Source: Kineosporia rhizophila
GTDB lineage: Bacteria > Actinomycetota > Actinomycetes > Actinomycetales > Kineosporiaceae
Assembly: GCF_021277265.1 (NCBI RefSeq)
Contig: NZ_JAJSOH010000003.1
Span: 331,520 to 395,519, forward strand
DNA: 64,000 nucleotides
Reading direction: 5' to 3'
The number at the start of each line of letters is the position of its first letter. Position 1 is the stretch's first letter. Below are positions 43,701 through 53,152 of this stretch, piece by piece. The position numbers and the translations under genes are program-made. Below the pieces are notes generated by a model. It made no database searches, was not told the DNA's origin, and was given only the letters and a program-made list of their open reading frames with translations.

Positions 43701-44874
43701 TGCGAATCGTCCCGGCTTCGAGTCCCCACTGCTCCTCGACGAACGTCCGGTCGGCAGCGGAGAGCACCGAGCGCTGCCCGGGCAGGCCCGGGCCCATGTA
43801 ACCCATCTCCCGGCCGCCCATCGCGTTGGGCTGGCCGGTCAGCGACATCGGCCCGCTGCCGGGCCGGCCGATCGCCCCGGTGGCCAGGTGCAGGTTGCAG
43901 ATCGCGTTGGTGTTCCAGGTGCCGTGGGTGCTCTGGTTCAGGCCCATCGTCCAGCAGGTCATCCACTCACCGGCCTCACCGATCCACGCGGCCGCCGTGC
44001 GCAGGTCGGCCTCGGGGATACCGGTGATCTCGCTGACCCGCTGCGGCGGGTAGTCGGCCAGGAACTGCGGCATCCCCTCCCAGCCCTGGGTGTGCTCGGC
44101 GATGAACGCCTCGTCGATCTGGCCTGCCAGGACCAGCAGGTGCAGCAGGCCGTTCAGCAGGGCCAGGTCCGTGCCCGGGGTGATCTGCAGGAACAGGTCG
44201 GCGCGCTCGGCGGTGGCGGTGCGGCGCGGGTCGACCACGATCAGGCGCCCTCCCGCCTTCAGCCGGTTGGCCATCCGCAGGAACAGGATCGGATGGCAGT
44301 CGGCCATGTTCGAGCCAATGACCAGGAACAGGTCGGCGTGGTCGAAGTCGTCGTACGAGCCAGGCGGGCCGTCCGCGCCCAGGCTCTGCTTGTACCCGGT
44401 GCCCGCGCTGGCCATGCACAGGCGGGAGTTGGACTCGATGTGCACGGTACGCAGGAAGCCCTTGGCCAGCTTGTTCGCCAGGTACTGGGCCTCGATCGAC
44501 ATCTGCCCCGACACGTACAGGGCCACCGCGTCCGGCCCGTGCTCCTGGACGATCCGCCGCAGGCCGTCGGCCGCCGCCTGCACGGCCTCGTCGACGTCAA
44601 CCGGCTCCAGCGGCGCCTCCCGCGACGTGCGACGGTAGGCCGTGACCGCCCGGTCGTCGTCGGCCTTCATCAGGTCCGCGTGCGTGGCCCCCTTCGTGCA
44701 CAGCCGTCCCGCGTTGGCTGGGTGCGCCTTGTCCCCGCTGACCTTGGTGATCACCGGCCGCCCGTCCGGTCGCACCCCGGTCTGCACGACGACCCCGCAG
44801 CCCACCCCGCAGTACGAGCACTGCGTGCGGCTCGGTGGCCGGCCGGTGGGGGCAGGAGCGTTCGGATCAGGCAC
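40726..44874 (-). CDS. Fused assimilatory nitrate reductase and CysJ-like flavoprotein
   Basis: A 1382-residue fusion. Order: a 4Fe-4S cluster domain (Cys19, Cys22, Cys26, Cys59), a molybdopterin oxidoreductase core (about 70-490), a dinucleotide-binding domain (about 590-700, [19 protein letters not shown]), a flavodoxin domain (about 855-995, [21 protein letters not shown]), an FAD-binding domain (about 1020-1235, [13 protein letters not shown]) and an NADPH-binding domain (about 1240-1382, [18 protein letters not shown]; ends ARDVY). This is the NasC type with a built-in sulfite-reductase-like electron-input arm, so NADPH can drive nitrate reduction within one chain. GTG at 44874 without a ribosome site. 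No nitrite reductase or nitrate transporter is in the window. Confidence 0.93.
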   Translation of the reverse strand: MPDPNAPAPTGRPPSRTQCSYCGVGCGVVVQTGVRPDGRPVITKVSGDKAHPANAGRLCTKGATHADLMKADDDRAVTAYRRTSREAPLEPVDVDEAVQAAADGLRRIVQEHGPDAVALYVSGQMSIEAQYLANKLAKGFLRTVHIESNSRLCMASAGTGYKQSLGADGPPGSYDDFDHADLFLVIGSNMADCHPILFLRMANRLKAGGRLIVVDPRRTATAERADLFLQITPGTDLALLNGLLHLLVLAGQIDEAFIAEHTQGWEGMPQFLADYPPQRVSEITGIPEADLRTAAAWIGEAGEWMTCWTMGLNQSTHGTWNTNAICNLHLATGAIGRPGSGPMSLTGQPNAMGGREMGYMGPGLPGQRSVLSAADRTFVEEQWGLEAGTIRTEVGPGTVELFRQLGEGTIKACWIICTNPVASMANRSTVITGLEAAELVITQDTYRATATNDYADIVLPATLWAESDAVMVNSERNLTLLSSSVPPAGASRPDWQLIAQVASALGFGEQFSYASSEEVFDEIRRFSNPNTGYDLRGVTYERLRESPVQWPCPPEGPARNPIRYLNDGVSQTLHVSPDGVAPRLAFATPSRRAVFHARPHMPAKEMPDDDFPLVLTTGRLQHQWHTMTKTGKVAKLNKLNPGPFVEIHPDDASRLGIADGDQVEVASRRGRAVLPAVVNDRIRPGCCFVPFHWNDEHGEYLAINAVTNDAVDPDSLQPEFKACAVALTRIPTTPAPAPTVEPETHPLAAALGLTTLTPPQLSDREQLYLSGFLTALTPAAVAERVPVLPDGAPLSQPVRLWVDGLLAGTYSRLPDPRPAHTEAVPESVPTSVLKTTVEANPAAATILWASQTGNAEDFAARAAEQFATRTLSTRVIEMDSVDVATLSSSGTLLLVTSTFGDGGPPDNGAGLWSALAAADAPRLDGVRYSVLGMGDSAYDNFCGHAKALDARLSELGAVRIAERVDCEPDDEEQAEAWLDRVIDLLAARPNTSPARTEPRTAPSPTRSPGALGTRANPAIAHLVTNDVLSGPGSGKEVRRIGLALTDESVTYRAGDALGVLPTNHAEHVHDWLQATGLDGNHTIEVDGQHVRLFEALQTSFDISRINRELLQFVAGHNSDPALAHLLRRDNKEQLERWLWGRHAVDLLRHFPVQRPMTDWLGVLRRLQPRQYSISSTPLHDPHRVELTVSVVRYTNEADEARGGVCSTYLADRAGDEPVPVYVQAAPGFRPPTASSTPMIMVGPGTGIAPFRAFLHERRELGHTGRNWLFFGDQHRDSDFYYRDELQQMFSDGFLTRLDLAFSRDQRQRIYVQQRMQEHGAQLWKWLEDGAHFYVCGDATRMARDVDQSLLEIIRGHGGLSEDEAQEYRKKMITERRYARDVY

Positions 44875-45338
44875 CGGCTGATCGTTGCAACCGTGTGTTG
44901 CGAGCCGTGTTGCTGTGGTGAACAGGACGTCAAGGACATCTCACGGCGGGGTGGGGGCTCGGAGAGGTTGGCGGACGCGGTCCCACAATGAGTACGCACC
45001 ATGCCCCCACCGTTGCGTCGTGTGGTTGGCTCATGTGGACCATAGACCCATGGATTGGTTGAAGCGGGTGACCCGGCCGCGAGACAATCAGGTGAGTTGT
45101 AGCGGGGCTGACATTCCGAGTGATTTCCCGGACCAAAGGCCTGCGGGATCCGACAACATGTGGAGCCGCGTCGATCCTTAGCATGGGGTCCCGATATTTA
45201 AAACCCTCCCGGCGCCAGTCGTGACACGGCTGTGCGAAAACTAATGCGTCCGGAAGACAGTTACACGGTGTGCGCTGACGGTCTGCGCGCCGACCATTCG
45301 ACTGTCTAGATCTTGGGCTCGGTCATCAAGGAGAATTT
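44875..45338. other. 464-base gene-free stretch
   Basis: No convincing gene on either strand. It must carry the nitrate reductase promoter at the left and, at the right, an AT-richer part (ATATTTAAAACCC near 45194, AAAACTAATG near 45236) with the promoter of the HNH gene. Codon bias and GC content change here, making it a plausible left border of an acquired segment. Confidence 0.5.
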
Positions 45339-46031
45339 ATGCCCGGTCAACGGAAAAACATTCCTGCTGCTACCGAGGCGGCGCTATGGGTGCTTAGTAA
45401 CGGTACGTGCTATGCGCCCGGTTGCAGTGCGCCCGTCATGACTGAGGTGCGGGAATCTGTGTACCGGAAGAATGCTCAAGTCTCGCACATCTATGGGGTC
45501 AGGCCAACGGCTCCTCGTTTCCGGAAAGACTTGTCGGACAGTCAGCGTGATTCGTTCGCCAACCTACTCCTGCTCTGTTTGCCACATCATGGTGAGGTCG
45601 ATGATCGTAAGACCGGGGAACAGCTTTATCCCCCAGCCATGCTTTTCTCTTGGAAGAAAGCTCATGAAGGATCTAACGCGAAACCTCTGGCGGCCTTGGG
45701 AACTCTAAGAGAAGACGACTTGGACGAGCTGCTGGCAAGCGTCTTCACCCCTCCTTTGGAGAGGCTGGAGGCTATTGCGGAACGTCTCGAGAAGACTGGA
45801 ACAGTCACTGAGGGCACCGCTCAAGAACTGAAACAAATCGTGGATGTGCTGCGGGAAACGCCTTCATTGGATGGAAGCACTGCATCGCGGCTGATGGAGG
45901 CCGCTGAGATCTTCAGTTCAACAAACTTGAGTGAGACCGCTCGCCAACTGTCGAACGCCGCCGAAGTCTTGGATGCTCGGCGCCTCGAGGCGGCCGCCGA
46001 TAAACTTATGAGGGCAAGCGAATACCTCTGA
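45339..46031 (+). CDS. HNH-domain protein, defence-type
   Basis: A 230-residue protein. The N-terminal half is an HNH nuclease-like module of the type fused to defence effectors: Cys24 and Cys29 (CYAPGC), His50 in VSHIYG, Asn75 and Cys80 in ANLLLLC, then His83-His84 and Asp88 (LPHHGEVDD), and the trailing WKKAHEG. The C-terminal 110 residues are wholly helical with repeats (LEKTGTVTEGTAQELKQIVDVLRE; LMEAAEIFSSTNLSETARQLSNAAEVL), likely an oligomer or partner-binding coil. Codons are far less G/C-rich at third positions than in neighbours, so horizontal acquisition is likely. AAGGAG lies six bases before the ATG. No partner sensor gene is adjacent, so it is orphaned or a single-gene system. 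Confidence 0.75.
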   Translation: MPGQRKNIPAATEAALWVLSNGTCYAPGCSAPVMTEVRESVYRKNAQVSHIYGVRPTAPRFRKDLSDSQRDSFANLLLLCLPHHGEVDDRKTGEQLYPPAMLFSWKKAHEGSNAKPLAALGTLREDDLDELLASVFTPPLERLEAIAERLEKTGTVTEGTAQELKQIVDVLRETPSLDGSTASRLMEAAEIFSSTNLSETARQLSNAAEVLDARRLEAAADKLMRASEYL

Positions 46032-46064
46032 TCGGCCGTCTACGCCTCGTCCCAGGGGCAGCGG

Positions 46065-47414
46065 CTACCGGTGATCTACTACGCCCACTCCCTCACGGCC
46101 TGGTCGGGGCTGCTCGTCGAGGCCGGTCTCGTTCTGGAGCGGGTGCGGCACGTCCGCGAGCCCTCCGGGCACACCGTGCTGCTTCTGCGTGCTCGCCGTC
46201 AGGACCAGCAGGGCCCCGGCTGCTGCAGCGACCACCAGGCCCGCCGTCGTGAACGCGGCACCGACTGAGGCTGAGACCAGCAGCGGTAGGGCCGCCATGC
46301 TCACCATGCACCCGATGTCCAGGCCCGCTGTGTAGACCGTCATCGCCCTCAGGCGGTCCGGGCCCGGAAGCTGCCCGAGCTGCGTGCCCAGCGTGACGTC
46401 GCCCAGCGGCATCAGGGCCGAAGCCACGGCCGACAGGATCAGCAGCTCGGCCAGTGATCCGGCGAACGCGAAACCGACCAGGACGATGCCGCGGGCGATC
46501 CAGGCTGCGCAGAGAACCGTCAGCCAGCGCCCTGGTGCTGGGGCGGGAGTGTTGCCGACAGCGAGGTTTCCCAGGACGGCGCCGAGGCCGGAGGCCATCA
46601 GGACCACCCCGAACGCCTGTACGCCCAGGCCGAGTTGCACCGTCAGCAGGACAGGCACCCCGACCGAGATCACGCCGTAGAACGCCTGGCCCAGGCTGTC
46701 GACGGCCACCGCCCACGCCAGTACCGGGTACCGGCGTGCGACAGTGCGGGCGGTCGGGGCCGCCTCAGCGGCACGGCCCTCGGTGCTTGCCTCGGGGGTA
46801 TCCGGTTTCACGACGGTCTCGGGTGCGCGCCGGGCCAGCCAGAGCAGCACCAGCGCGGACACGGCAAAGGTCGCAGCGTCGATCAGGAACAACGCATCGG
46901 TCGAGACCACGGCCAGCAGCGCCGCGGCTGCACCAGGGCCGAGAATCCACGTCAATCGGCCGGTCACGTCCATTAGCCCGGTGACGGCCCGCAACTGCTC
47001 GGCGGGCACCAGTTCGGGAACCAGCGAGGCCCGGGCCGGGTCGCTCAGTGAATCCGCGGTCCCGATGATCACGATGACGACGATGATCCCGGCGAGGCCC
47101 AGGCTGTCCCACAGCCAGGGGATCGCGGCGATCACCGGGATCTGCGCGGCCTCGATCCCGGCCAGGGCGCGGAACGAGGCCACCCGTGCGACCAGCTTGC
47201 GGCCGAACAGTCCGATCAGGATGTGCGGGACCGCCTCGGCGATGACCACGATGCCCAGGGCGAGCGCGCCGGATTTCTCCCATACCGTTCAGGCGAGAGC
47301 CAGGGTGAAGAACCGGTCTCCGAAGACGCTGATGAGCTCGCCGAGCCAGAGCGCCAGGACGCGCCGGTCACGCAGGAGCTGCAGGTATCGCTTTCGACTA
47401 CCCCCGGGAGTCAG
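46065..47414 (-). pseudogene. MFS transporter broken by an in-frame TGA
   Basis: The segment 46065-47249 encodes about 394 residues of a drug-efflux-type MFS protein (GTADSLSDPARASLVPELVPAEQLRAVTGLMDVTGRLTWILGPG). Upstream in the same frame the family's first helix is plainly present (RDRRVLALWLGELISVFGDRFFTLALA), but a TGA at 47291-47289 stands between ALA and TVWEKSGALALG, where related proteins often have Trp; TGG to TGA is the simplest cause. Before that, the frame opens at 47414 with CTG (LTPGGSRKRY) and no ATG, GTG or TTG, so the start also looks lost. Translation might resume at GTG 47249, but such a protein would lack helix 1. Confidence 0.75.
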
Positions 47415-48077
47415 GCAACGACCGGGCAGACCCTAGAGCAGAACGCCGCTCAGCAGAACCGAACCGGCTTGCTTCCGGAGTGCACATATGTACTTCGGGA
47501 GGTGGGGAGCGAGCTCCAGCGAGCTGGGATACGTGCAGGGGATGGCGCGGGCGTGATCATCATGCAAGAGGCCTTCGCTACCTCGTGACCTTGCGTCGTC
47601 TTCCTGGCTGTCTGCTGAGGGATACGCCCGCTGCGTGCGCCGAAACGGAAGAAGGGTGTTCCGTGACCCGTCTCAGGTTGGCTGTCCGCGAGTGGAACTC
47701 AGGACGTTTGCCAGCAGCAAACATCCATTGGTTGCAGTTAGGTTCGGGTCACTTGTAACTGAGAACCGTCCCACAGGTGCGCTGTTGGCGGTAGAGTCGG
47801 CGGCCACTACCAGGCACATAGTGCACAAAGGCTTGCACGCGGCCCGTGTGCCCAGATCCCACACCGCGTTCATCAGTGCGGCATCAGCAGGCGCTGCCAC
47901 CGGATCTGGCAGCTCGCGCAGAGCGGCGTAGAAGCGGACTACCCGCACAGGCGAACGCGCCGGGAGCAGCGGATTGTCCAGATAGTCCATTGCTGAGTCC
48001 ATTCGGCCGCAGAAACATGAGTCCTAGGGTCCTGCGTGAACACTGGATGACGGAGTCCGGTGGCTAGGAGGATCTGC
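47415..48077. other. 663-base stretch of apparently degenerate DNA
   Basis: Between the broken MFS gene and the GH43 gene I find no gene with normal codon use. It includes a short coding-looking piece on the minus strand (about 47830-48002, described separately) and a lower-GC part around 47700-47830. There is no clear palindromic operator for the downstream GH43 gene apart from the ribosome site at 48066-48071. Confidence 0.5.
47673..48002 (-). CDS. Doubtful gene fragment
   Basis: An open frame of 109 codons. The first 55 residues (MDYLDNPLLPARSPVRVVRFYAALRELPDPV, DAALMNAVWDLGTRAAC) have normal actinobacterial codon use and look like the edge of a real protein; the remaining half (MCLVVAADSTANSAPVG) does not. 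Most likely a remnant of a gene truncated by recombination. No family is recognised. Confidence 0.25.
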   Translation of the reverse strand: MDSAMDYLDNPLLPARSPVRVVRFYAALRELPDPVAAPADAALMNAVWDLGTRAACKPLCTMCLVVAADSTANSAPVGRFSVTSDPNLTATNGCLLLANVLSSTRGQPT

Positions 48078-49730
48078 ATGTTCGGCGTCACCTCTGTCCT
48101 GCGGCGCGGAGCCCTCGCGGCCGTCGCCGCGGGCCTTCTCGTGGGGCTCGCGGGGATCAGCCCATCGGTGGCCGCCCCGGCTGACCTGGCTCACCCGGCC
48201 GGCCCGGTGAAGGCTGCGGGGAAGTCCCAGGAGATCACGAATGACTCGTTCTGGAAGGACACCTCCGGCAACCTGATCGCCTCGCAGGGCGGGGGAGTGT
48301 TCAGGTTCGGCGACACCTACTACTGGTACGGCGTTCACTACCAGGAGGCCGAACCGTACGCTGCGTCTCCCTCAAAGGCTTATTCCACGGCAACCTTTGA
48401 ATCGATCGACGTCTACTCCTCCAAGGATGCGGTCAACTGGACGTTCCGCAACCGCGTGGCGACCCGGGCCACGGCCCTGGACATACCGACGTCCAAAGAT
48501 GTCATCGGTGATGCCTTCTCCCGGATGACGTCACTGGCCGACGCCAGCTGGGTCGGACGGATGGGGGTGGTGCGTAACGAGCAGACCGGGAAGTACGTGC
48601 TGGTCACCCAGATGGAGACCGGCTTCGACAAGAACGTCAAGACCAACCACAGCGTCCTGTTCCTGGAGAGCGACACTCCCGCCGGCGACTTCACCTACGC
48701 CAACGTGCAGACGCAGATCCCGGGCGTCCTCTATCAGGGCACCGGCGACCAGACGGTCTTCACCGACGACGACGGCCAGGACTACCTGGTCTTCAGCAAC
48801 CAGAGCGGCCGGGCCAACACCTATGTCGCCCGGATCGACCCCTCCGACTCGCCGATCGTGGAACCGGCGGTCCGGGTCGCGGTCAACCCCGCCGGGCGCG
48901 AGGGCAACGCGATGTTCAAGGCCAACGGCCGCTACTACATCGCCAGTTCGGACCTGCATGGCTGGAACACCTCGGTCACCCACGTCATCAAGTCCGACAG
49001 CGCCGACATTCAGGGCTCCTACGGCCAGGAGTTCGTGATGAAGGGCACCGAGAAGGACTACAGCCACGTCACCCAGACCGGGTTCTTCTTCACGGTGCAT
49101 GGAAAGAAGCAGAGCACGGTCGTTTTCGCGGGAGACCGCTGGGCCGACTTCGCCTGGAACGGCATCGGGTACAACCAGTGGATGCCGCTGAGCTTCGACG
49201 GTGGCGACCCGGTGTTCCACTCCCTCAGCTCGTGGAAACTGGATGCCAAGAGCGGGAAGTGGAGCGTGGGTAAGGGCAACAACTACATCCTGAACCCTGA
49301 GTTCGCGGCCGACCGGGTCGCGGTCAAACAGGTGACGGGCTGGACGACGACGGTCGCGGAGGGGTCCCCGTCCACCGACTTCGTCTCCAACCCCACCCCG
49401 GGGGCCAACAGCAGCCGTTTCGCTGCCGCTCTGGGGAACCCGGCGGGCTTCGCCGGCTCGATCTCACAGCAGAACGAGGTGCCTGCCGGCACGTACACGC
49501 TCTCCCTGCTGGCCAGGACGACGCCGGGGCTGCAGTCGGCCAAGATCACGATGAAGGACGCCCGTGGTCGGGTGACGTCGCTGGATCTCGGCGGCGTGGG
49601 GTCGGCCTGGTCTGCGGTGAGCAAGACCAAGGTCAAGCTGCCCGCCGGCGTGGTCACGGTGTCGGTGGAAGGCAGTTCGTCCGCAGGAGGGACGCTCGCC
49701 GTCGATGGGCTCTCGCTGACCCGCTCCTGA
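48078..49730 (+). CDS. Secreted GH43-like glycoside hydrolase with C-terminal carbohydrate-binding-like domain
   Basis: A 550-residue exported protein: signal peptide ending near SVAAPA, a five-bladed beta-propeller of the GH43 type (DTSGNLIASQGGGVFRFGDTYYWYGVHY at the start of blade 1, GTGDQTVFTDDDGQDYLVFSNQ, GREGNAMFKANGRYYIASSDLHGW), and a C-terminal beta-sandwich (about 400-550, SRFAAALGNPAGFAGSISQQNEVPAGTYTLSLLART) resembling a carbohydrate-binding module. The first blade resembles exo-beta-1,3-galactanases. The enzyme would release galactose or short oligomers outside the cell for the nearby transporter and GH35 enzyme. ATG at 48078 with AGGAGG six bases upstream. Confidence 0.82.
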   Translation: MFGVTSVLRRGALAAVAAGLLVGLAGISPSVAAPADLAHPAGPVKAAGKSQEITNDSFWKDTSGNLIASQGGGVFRFGDTYYWYGVHYQEAEPYAASPSKAYSTATFESIDVYSSKDAVNWTFRNRVATRATALDIPTSKDVIGDAFSRMTSLADASWVGRMGVVRNEQTGKYVLVTQMETGFDKNVKTNHSVLFLESDTPAGDFTYANVQTQIPGVLYQGTGDQTVFTDDDGQDYLVFSNQSGRANTYVARIDPSDSPIVEPAVRVAVNPAGREGNAMFKANGRYYIASSDLHGWNTSVTHVIKSDSADIQGSYGQEFVMKGTEKDYSHVTQTGFFFTVHGKKQSTVVFAGDRWADFAWNGIGYNQWMPLSFDGGDPVFHSLSSWKLDAKSGKWSVGKGNNYILNPEFAADRVAVKQVTGWTTTVAEGSPSTDFVSNPTPGANSSRFAAALGNPAGFAGSISQQNEVPAGTYTLSLLARTTPGLQSAKITMKDARGRVTSLDLGGVGSAWSAVSKTKVKLPAGVVTVSVEGSSSAGGTLAVDGLSLTRS

Positions 49731-49759
49731 CGGGCTCCTGGCTGGCGAAGGTATGAACC

Positions 49760-49792
49760 GGACCGCCCGGGGCTTCACGCCCCGGGCGGTCC
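49760..49792. terminator. Hairpin terminator after the GH43-like gene
   Basis: Perfect 14-base arms GGACCGCCCGGGGC (49760-49773) and GCCCCGGGCGGTCC (49779-49792) with a five-base loop, 30 bases after the stop. Confidence 0.88.
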
Positions 49793-50018
49793 TGCTGTTC
49801 GTGGCCGGGACAGCCGTAGTTTTGTCCTTAATCAGGACCCACATCGAGCTCGCCGGGACAACCGACCGGCCTGGGCCTGTGCGATGGCCCTTCCCGAGAT
49901 CATCAGATCCTCCATGTCGGCCCGGCAATTTCCTATAAACCGAAGGCTGGTCCGGCCACTAGCGTCGGCTCCAGGCAGGGAGGCGGGGGCCCTACAACGA
50001 CGTAAGGGAGACAGATCC

Positions 50019-51335
50019 GTGAACGGTCTGAAGTCACTACGCACCGTGGCCGCAGCCGGTGTTGTGATGATCGCGCTGGCCGCCTGTGGCGGCGGTGACA
50101 GTGGTGACAGCGGTGACAGTGGGACGCCCTCGGGTCCGGTGGACCTGGGCTACATGGGCTGGGTGCCCAAGGCCGAGGAGGCGGTCGCCCTCTGGAACGA
50201 GGCCAACCCGGACGAGAAGGTGACCTACACGCCGGTCGCCAACGGCCAGGAGGCCTACCCGAAGATCCGTTCGTCGGTGCAGGCGGGCAACGCCGGCTGC
50301 CTGGCGCAGCTCACCTACGACCAGGTGCCGAGCTTCGTGGCCGACGGCATGCTGATGGATGTCACCGCGTACACCGGTGACATCAAGGACTCCTACCTGG
50401 ACTGGACCTGGTCCCAGGTCAGCCCGGGCGGCAAGACCTACGCGATCCCGCAGGACACCGGCCCGATGGGCCTGTTCTACCGCAAGGACCTGTTCGAGAA
50501 GTACGACATCGAGGTCCCCACCACCTGGGACGAGTTCGCCGCCGCGGCCAAGAAGGTCCGCGAGGCCGACCCGGACGCCTACCTGACCTACCTGGCCACC
50601 GACGACTCCAGCACCGTGGCCGCCTACGCCTGGCAGCGCGGCGCCTCCTGGTTCTCGATCCAGGACGGCGGCTGGAAGGTCGGGATCGACGACGAGGCCA
50701 GCCAGGCGTCCGCCGCCTACTGGCAGGGCCTGCTGGACTCCGGCGACATCAGCCCGACCAAGCGCTGGGACCCGGGCTTCTACAGCCAGCTGGCCGACGG
50801 CAAGTACCTGTCGATGATCGGCGCCGCCTGGAACTCGGCCCTGATCGAGCAGAACGTCGGTGACACCTCCGGCAAGTGGGCCGTCGCCCCGATGCCCACG
50901 GTGGCCGGCTCGGACACCACGGCCAACTCCGGTGGTTCGGCCGTGGCCGTGCTCAAGGGCTGCAAGTTCCCCGAGCAGGCGGTCAAGTTCGCCAACTGGC
51001 TGAACAGCAGCGAGGACAGCATGAACGTCCTGGCGGCCTCCGACGGGGGCGGCCTGTTCCCGGCCGCCGAGGCGGCGCTGCAGTACGACGTGGTCAACCA
51101 GGAGCCCGAGTTCTTCGGCGGCCAGAACATCTCCACCGTCTTCGCCGACGCCGCGCAGAAGGTGAACACCCAGTGGGCCTGGGGCCCGACGTACTCCTCC
51201 ACCGACACCGAGCTCATCGACGGTCTGGCCTCGGTCGCGACCAAGAAGAGCACGCTGCCCGAAGTGATGACCTCACTGCAGGAGTCCACGGTGGCCACGA
51301 TGAGCGAACGCGGCATCACGGTCGCGGGCAACTGA
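50019..51335 (+). CDS. ABC transporter sugar-binding lipoprotein (galactoside locus)
   Basis: A 438-residue CUT1-type solute-binding protein. Signal peptide with lipobox LAAC (Cys near residue 21), then a Gly/Asp/Ser linker (GGGDSGDSGDSG) and the binding fold (YMGWVPKAEEAVALWNEANPDEKVTYTPV, IPQDTGPMGLFYRKDLFEKYDIEVPTTWDEFAAAAKK, FANWLNSSEDSMNVLA). GTG at 50019 with AGGGAG nine bases upstream. Followed after three bases by its permease genes. The genomic setting suggests a galacto-oligosaccharide ligand. Confidence 0.93.
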   Translation: MNGLKSLRTVAAAGVVMIALAACGGGDSGDSGDSGTPSGPVDLGYMGWVPKAEEAVALWNEANPDEKVTYTPVANGQEAYPKIRSSVQAGNAGCLAQLTYDQVPSFVADGMLMDVTAYTGDIKDSYLDWTWSQVSPGGKTYAIPQDTGPMGLFYRKDLFEKYDIEVPTTWDEFAAAAKKVREADPDAYLTYLATDDSSTVAAYAWQRGASWFSIQDGGWKVGIDDEASQASAAYWQGLLDSGDISPTKRWDPGFYSQLADGKYLSMIGAAWNSALIEQNVGDTSGKWAVAPMPTVAGSDTTANSGGSAVAVLKGCKFPEQAVKFANWLNSSEDSMNVLAASDGGGLFPAAEAALQYDVVNQEPEFFGGQNISTVFADAAQKVNTQWAWGPTYSSTDTELIDGLASVATKKSTLPEVMTSLQESTVATMSERGITVAGN

Positions 51336-51338
51336 TCC

Positions 51339-52289
51339 ATGACCGCAACCACCGCTCGCCCGAGGGCGGTGCGCGGGGGCCAGAGCCCGCGCACCGCCCG
51401 ACGGCGGGGGCCACGTCAGTTCCGGGGCGCCATCCTGGCGCTGACGCTGCCCTTCGTCCTTCTGTTCCTGTTCGTCTACGTGGCGCCGGTGATCTACGCG
51501 ACCGGGCAGAGTTTCTTCTCCCTGAAGACGAGCGCGCTCGGCTTCGAGGCACCCGAGACGGTCTTCGTCGGCTTCGACAACTACAGCAAAGCCCTCACCA
51601 GCGGCGAGTTCTGGGGTGCGCTGGGCCGGATCCTGCTGTTCGGCGTGGTTCAGGTCCCGCTGATGCTGGGAGTCGCGCTGGGGCTGGCCCTGCTGCTGGA
51701 CTCGCTGGCCAACCGCTGGGTCAGCGTGTACCGGGTGATCTACTTCCTGCCCTACGCCATCCCCGGTGTGATCGCGGCGGTGCTGTGGTCCTACCTGTAC
51801 TCGCCCTCGCTGAGCCCGTTGGTGGACGCCGGTAACTCGCTCGGTGTGCACCTCGACTTCCTGGCGCCCAGCGTGGTGCTGTGGTCGATGGCCAACATCA
51901 CCACCTGGGTGTTCACCGGCTACAACATGCTCATCCTGCTCTCGGCCCTGCAGGCGATCCCGCGTGACCAGCTGGAGGCGGCCCGGATCGACGGCGCCTC
52001 CGAGGTGCGCATCGCCCGCTCGGTCAAGACCCCGCAGATCCGCCCCGCCCTGGTGCTGACCGGCGTCAACTCGATCATCGGCACCATCCAGCTGTTCAAC
52101 GAGCCGCAGGTGATGCGCGTGATCGCCGACTCGGTCAACAGCAGCTACACCCCGACCATGCTGGCCATGGGCTCGGCCTTCGTGAAGAACGACTACGGCT
52201 ACGCGGCGGCCGTCTCGGTGTTGCTGGCCCTGGTCGCCGGCCTGCTGTCTCTCGTCTACTACCGCGTCGCCATGAGGAGGGCGGAATGA
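51339..52289 (+). CDS. ABC sugar transporter permease (MalF type, galactoside locus)
   Basis: A 316-residue six-helix permease with a basic N-terminal leader (about 30 residues, rich in Arg). Helix 1 is at about 33-55; the ATPase-contact EAA motif is QLEAARIDGASEVRIARSVKTPQIRPAL near residues 210-237. It starts three bases after the binding-protein stop and overlaps the next permease gene by four bases. Confidence 0.94.
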   Translation: MTATTARPRAVRGGQSPRTARRRGPRQFRGAILALTLPFVLLFLFVYVAPVIYATGQSFFSLKTSALGFEAPETVFVGFDNYSKALTSGEFWGALGRILLFGVVQVPLMLGVALGLALLLDSLANRWVSVYRVIYFLPYAIPGVIAAVLWSYLYSPSLSPLVDAGNSLGVHLDFLAPSVVLWSMANITTWVFTGYNMLILLSALQAIPRDQLEAARIDGASEVRIARSVKTPQIRPALVLTGVNSIIGTIQLFNEPQVMRVIADSVNSSYTPTMLAMGSAFVKNDYGYAAAVSVLLALVAGLLSLVYYRVAMRRAE

Positions 52290-53152
52290 CCGCCGCCACC
52301 GACCGTCACCAAGAGCTCCAGGTCAGCCGGAAGAACGCCTGGCTGACGATGGGCGTGCTCACCCTGGCCGCGGTCTACTTCCTGATCCCGGTCTGGTGGC
52401 TGCTGGTCTCGGCCACCAAGGACAACACCTCGCTGTTCAGCTCCAACGGTTTCTGGTTCTCCGGCCAGAGTTTGAGCGACAACGTCAGCGACGTGCTGAC
52501 CCGCCAGGACGGCCTGTTCGTACGCTGGCTGGGCAACTCCCTGCTGTACGCCGGGATCGGCGGGGCCCTGGCGACGCTGCTCGGGGTGGCCTGCGGTTAC
52601 GCCATCGCCAAGTACGACTTCCGCGGGCGCGGCGTGCTGTTCGGCGGGATCCTGGCCGGGGTGCTGATCCCCAGTGCGCTGCTGACGGTGCCGCTGTACC
52701 TGCTGTTCTCCCGTCTGGGACTGGTCAACAGCATCTGGGCCGTGATGATCCCGGCCGTGGTGAACCCGTTCGCGGTGTATCTGGGACGCGTCTACGCCGC
52801 TGCGGCGGTGCCGGACGAGCTGATCGAGGCGGCCCGGATCGACGGTGCGGGGGAGATCCGGATCTTCTTCAGCATCGCCCTGCGGCTGATGTCGCCCGCG
52901 CTGGTGACGGTGTTCCTGTTCACCTTCGTGTCGATCTGGAACAACTTCTTCCTGCCGTTGATCATGCTGAGCGACCAGAACCTGTACCCGGTGACCCTGG
53001 GCATCTACAACTGGTACACCCAGACCCGCGAGGCCAACTACAACATCGTCATCACCGGTTCGCTGCTGTCGGTGATCCCGCTGGTGGTGGCCTTCCTTTC
53101 GCTGCAGCGGTTCTGGCGGGCGGGTCTGACCGCGGGAAGCGTGAAGTCCTAA
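52286..53152 (+). CDS. ABC sugar transporter permease (MalG type, galactoside locus)
   Basis: A 288-residue six-helix permease. EAA motif ELIEAARIDGAGEIRIFFSIALRLMSPAL near residues 173-201, followed by FTFVSIWNNFFLPLIML. ATGA overlap with the MalF-type gene. Its 3' end overlaps the convergent AraC gene by four bases. No ATPase gene follows. Confidence 0.94.
   Translation: MTAATDRHQELQVSRKNAWLTMGVLTLAAVYFLIPVWWLLVSATKDNTSLFSSNGFWFSGQSLSDNVSDVLTRQDGLFVRWLGNSLLYAGIGGALATLLGVACGYAIAKYDFRGRGVLFGGILAGVLIPSALLTVPLYLLFSRLGLVNSIWAVMIPAVVNPFAVYLGRVYAAAAVPDELIEAARIDGAGEIRIFFSIALRLMSPALVTVFLFTFVSIWNNFFLPLIMLSDQNLYPVTLGIYNWYTQTREANYNIVITGSLLSVIPLVVAFLSLQRFWRAGLTAGSVKS

Noticed and set aside
42415..44991. 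Open frame of 858 codons on the plus strand opposite the nitrate reductase
   Set aside because: Pure shadow of the fused nitrate reductase; translation is Gly/Arg/His-rich without domains.
44885..45181. Open frame of 98 codons upstream of the nitrate reductase
   Set aside because: No ribosome site, no codon bias and no domain; the region is more likely promoter and border DNA.
46032..46064. Idea that the HNH gene forms an operon with the MFS gene
   Set aside because: The two are convergent, and the MFS gene is broken.
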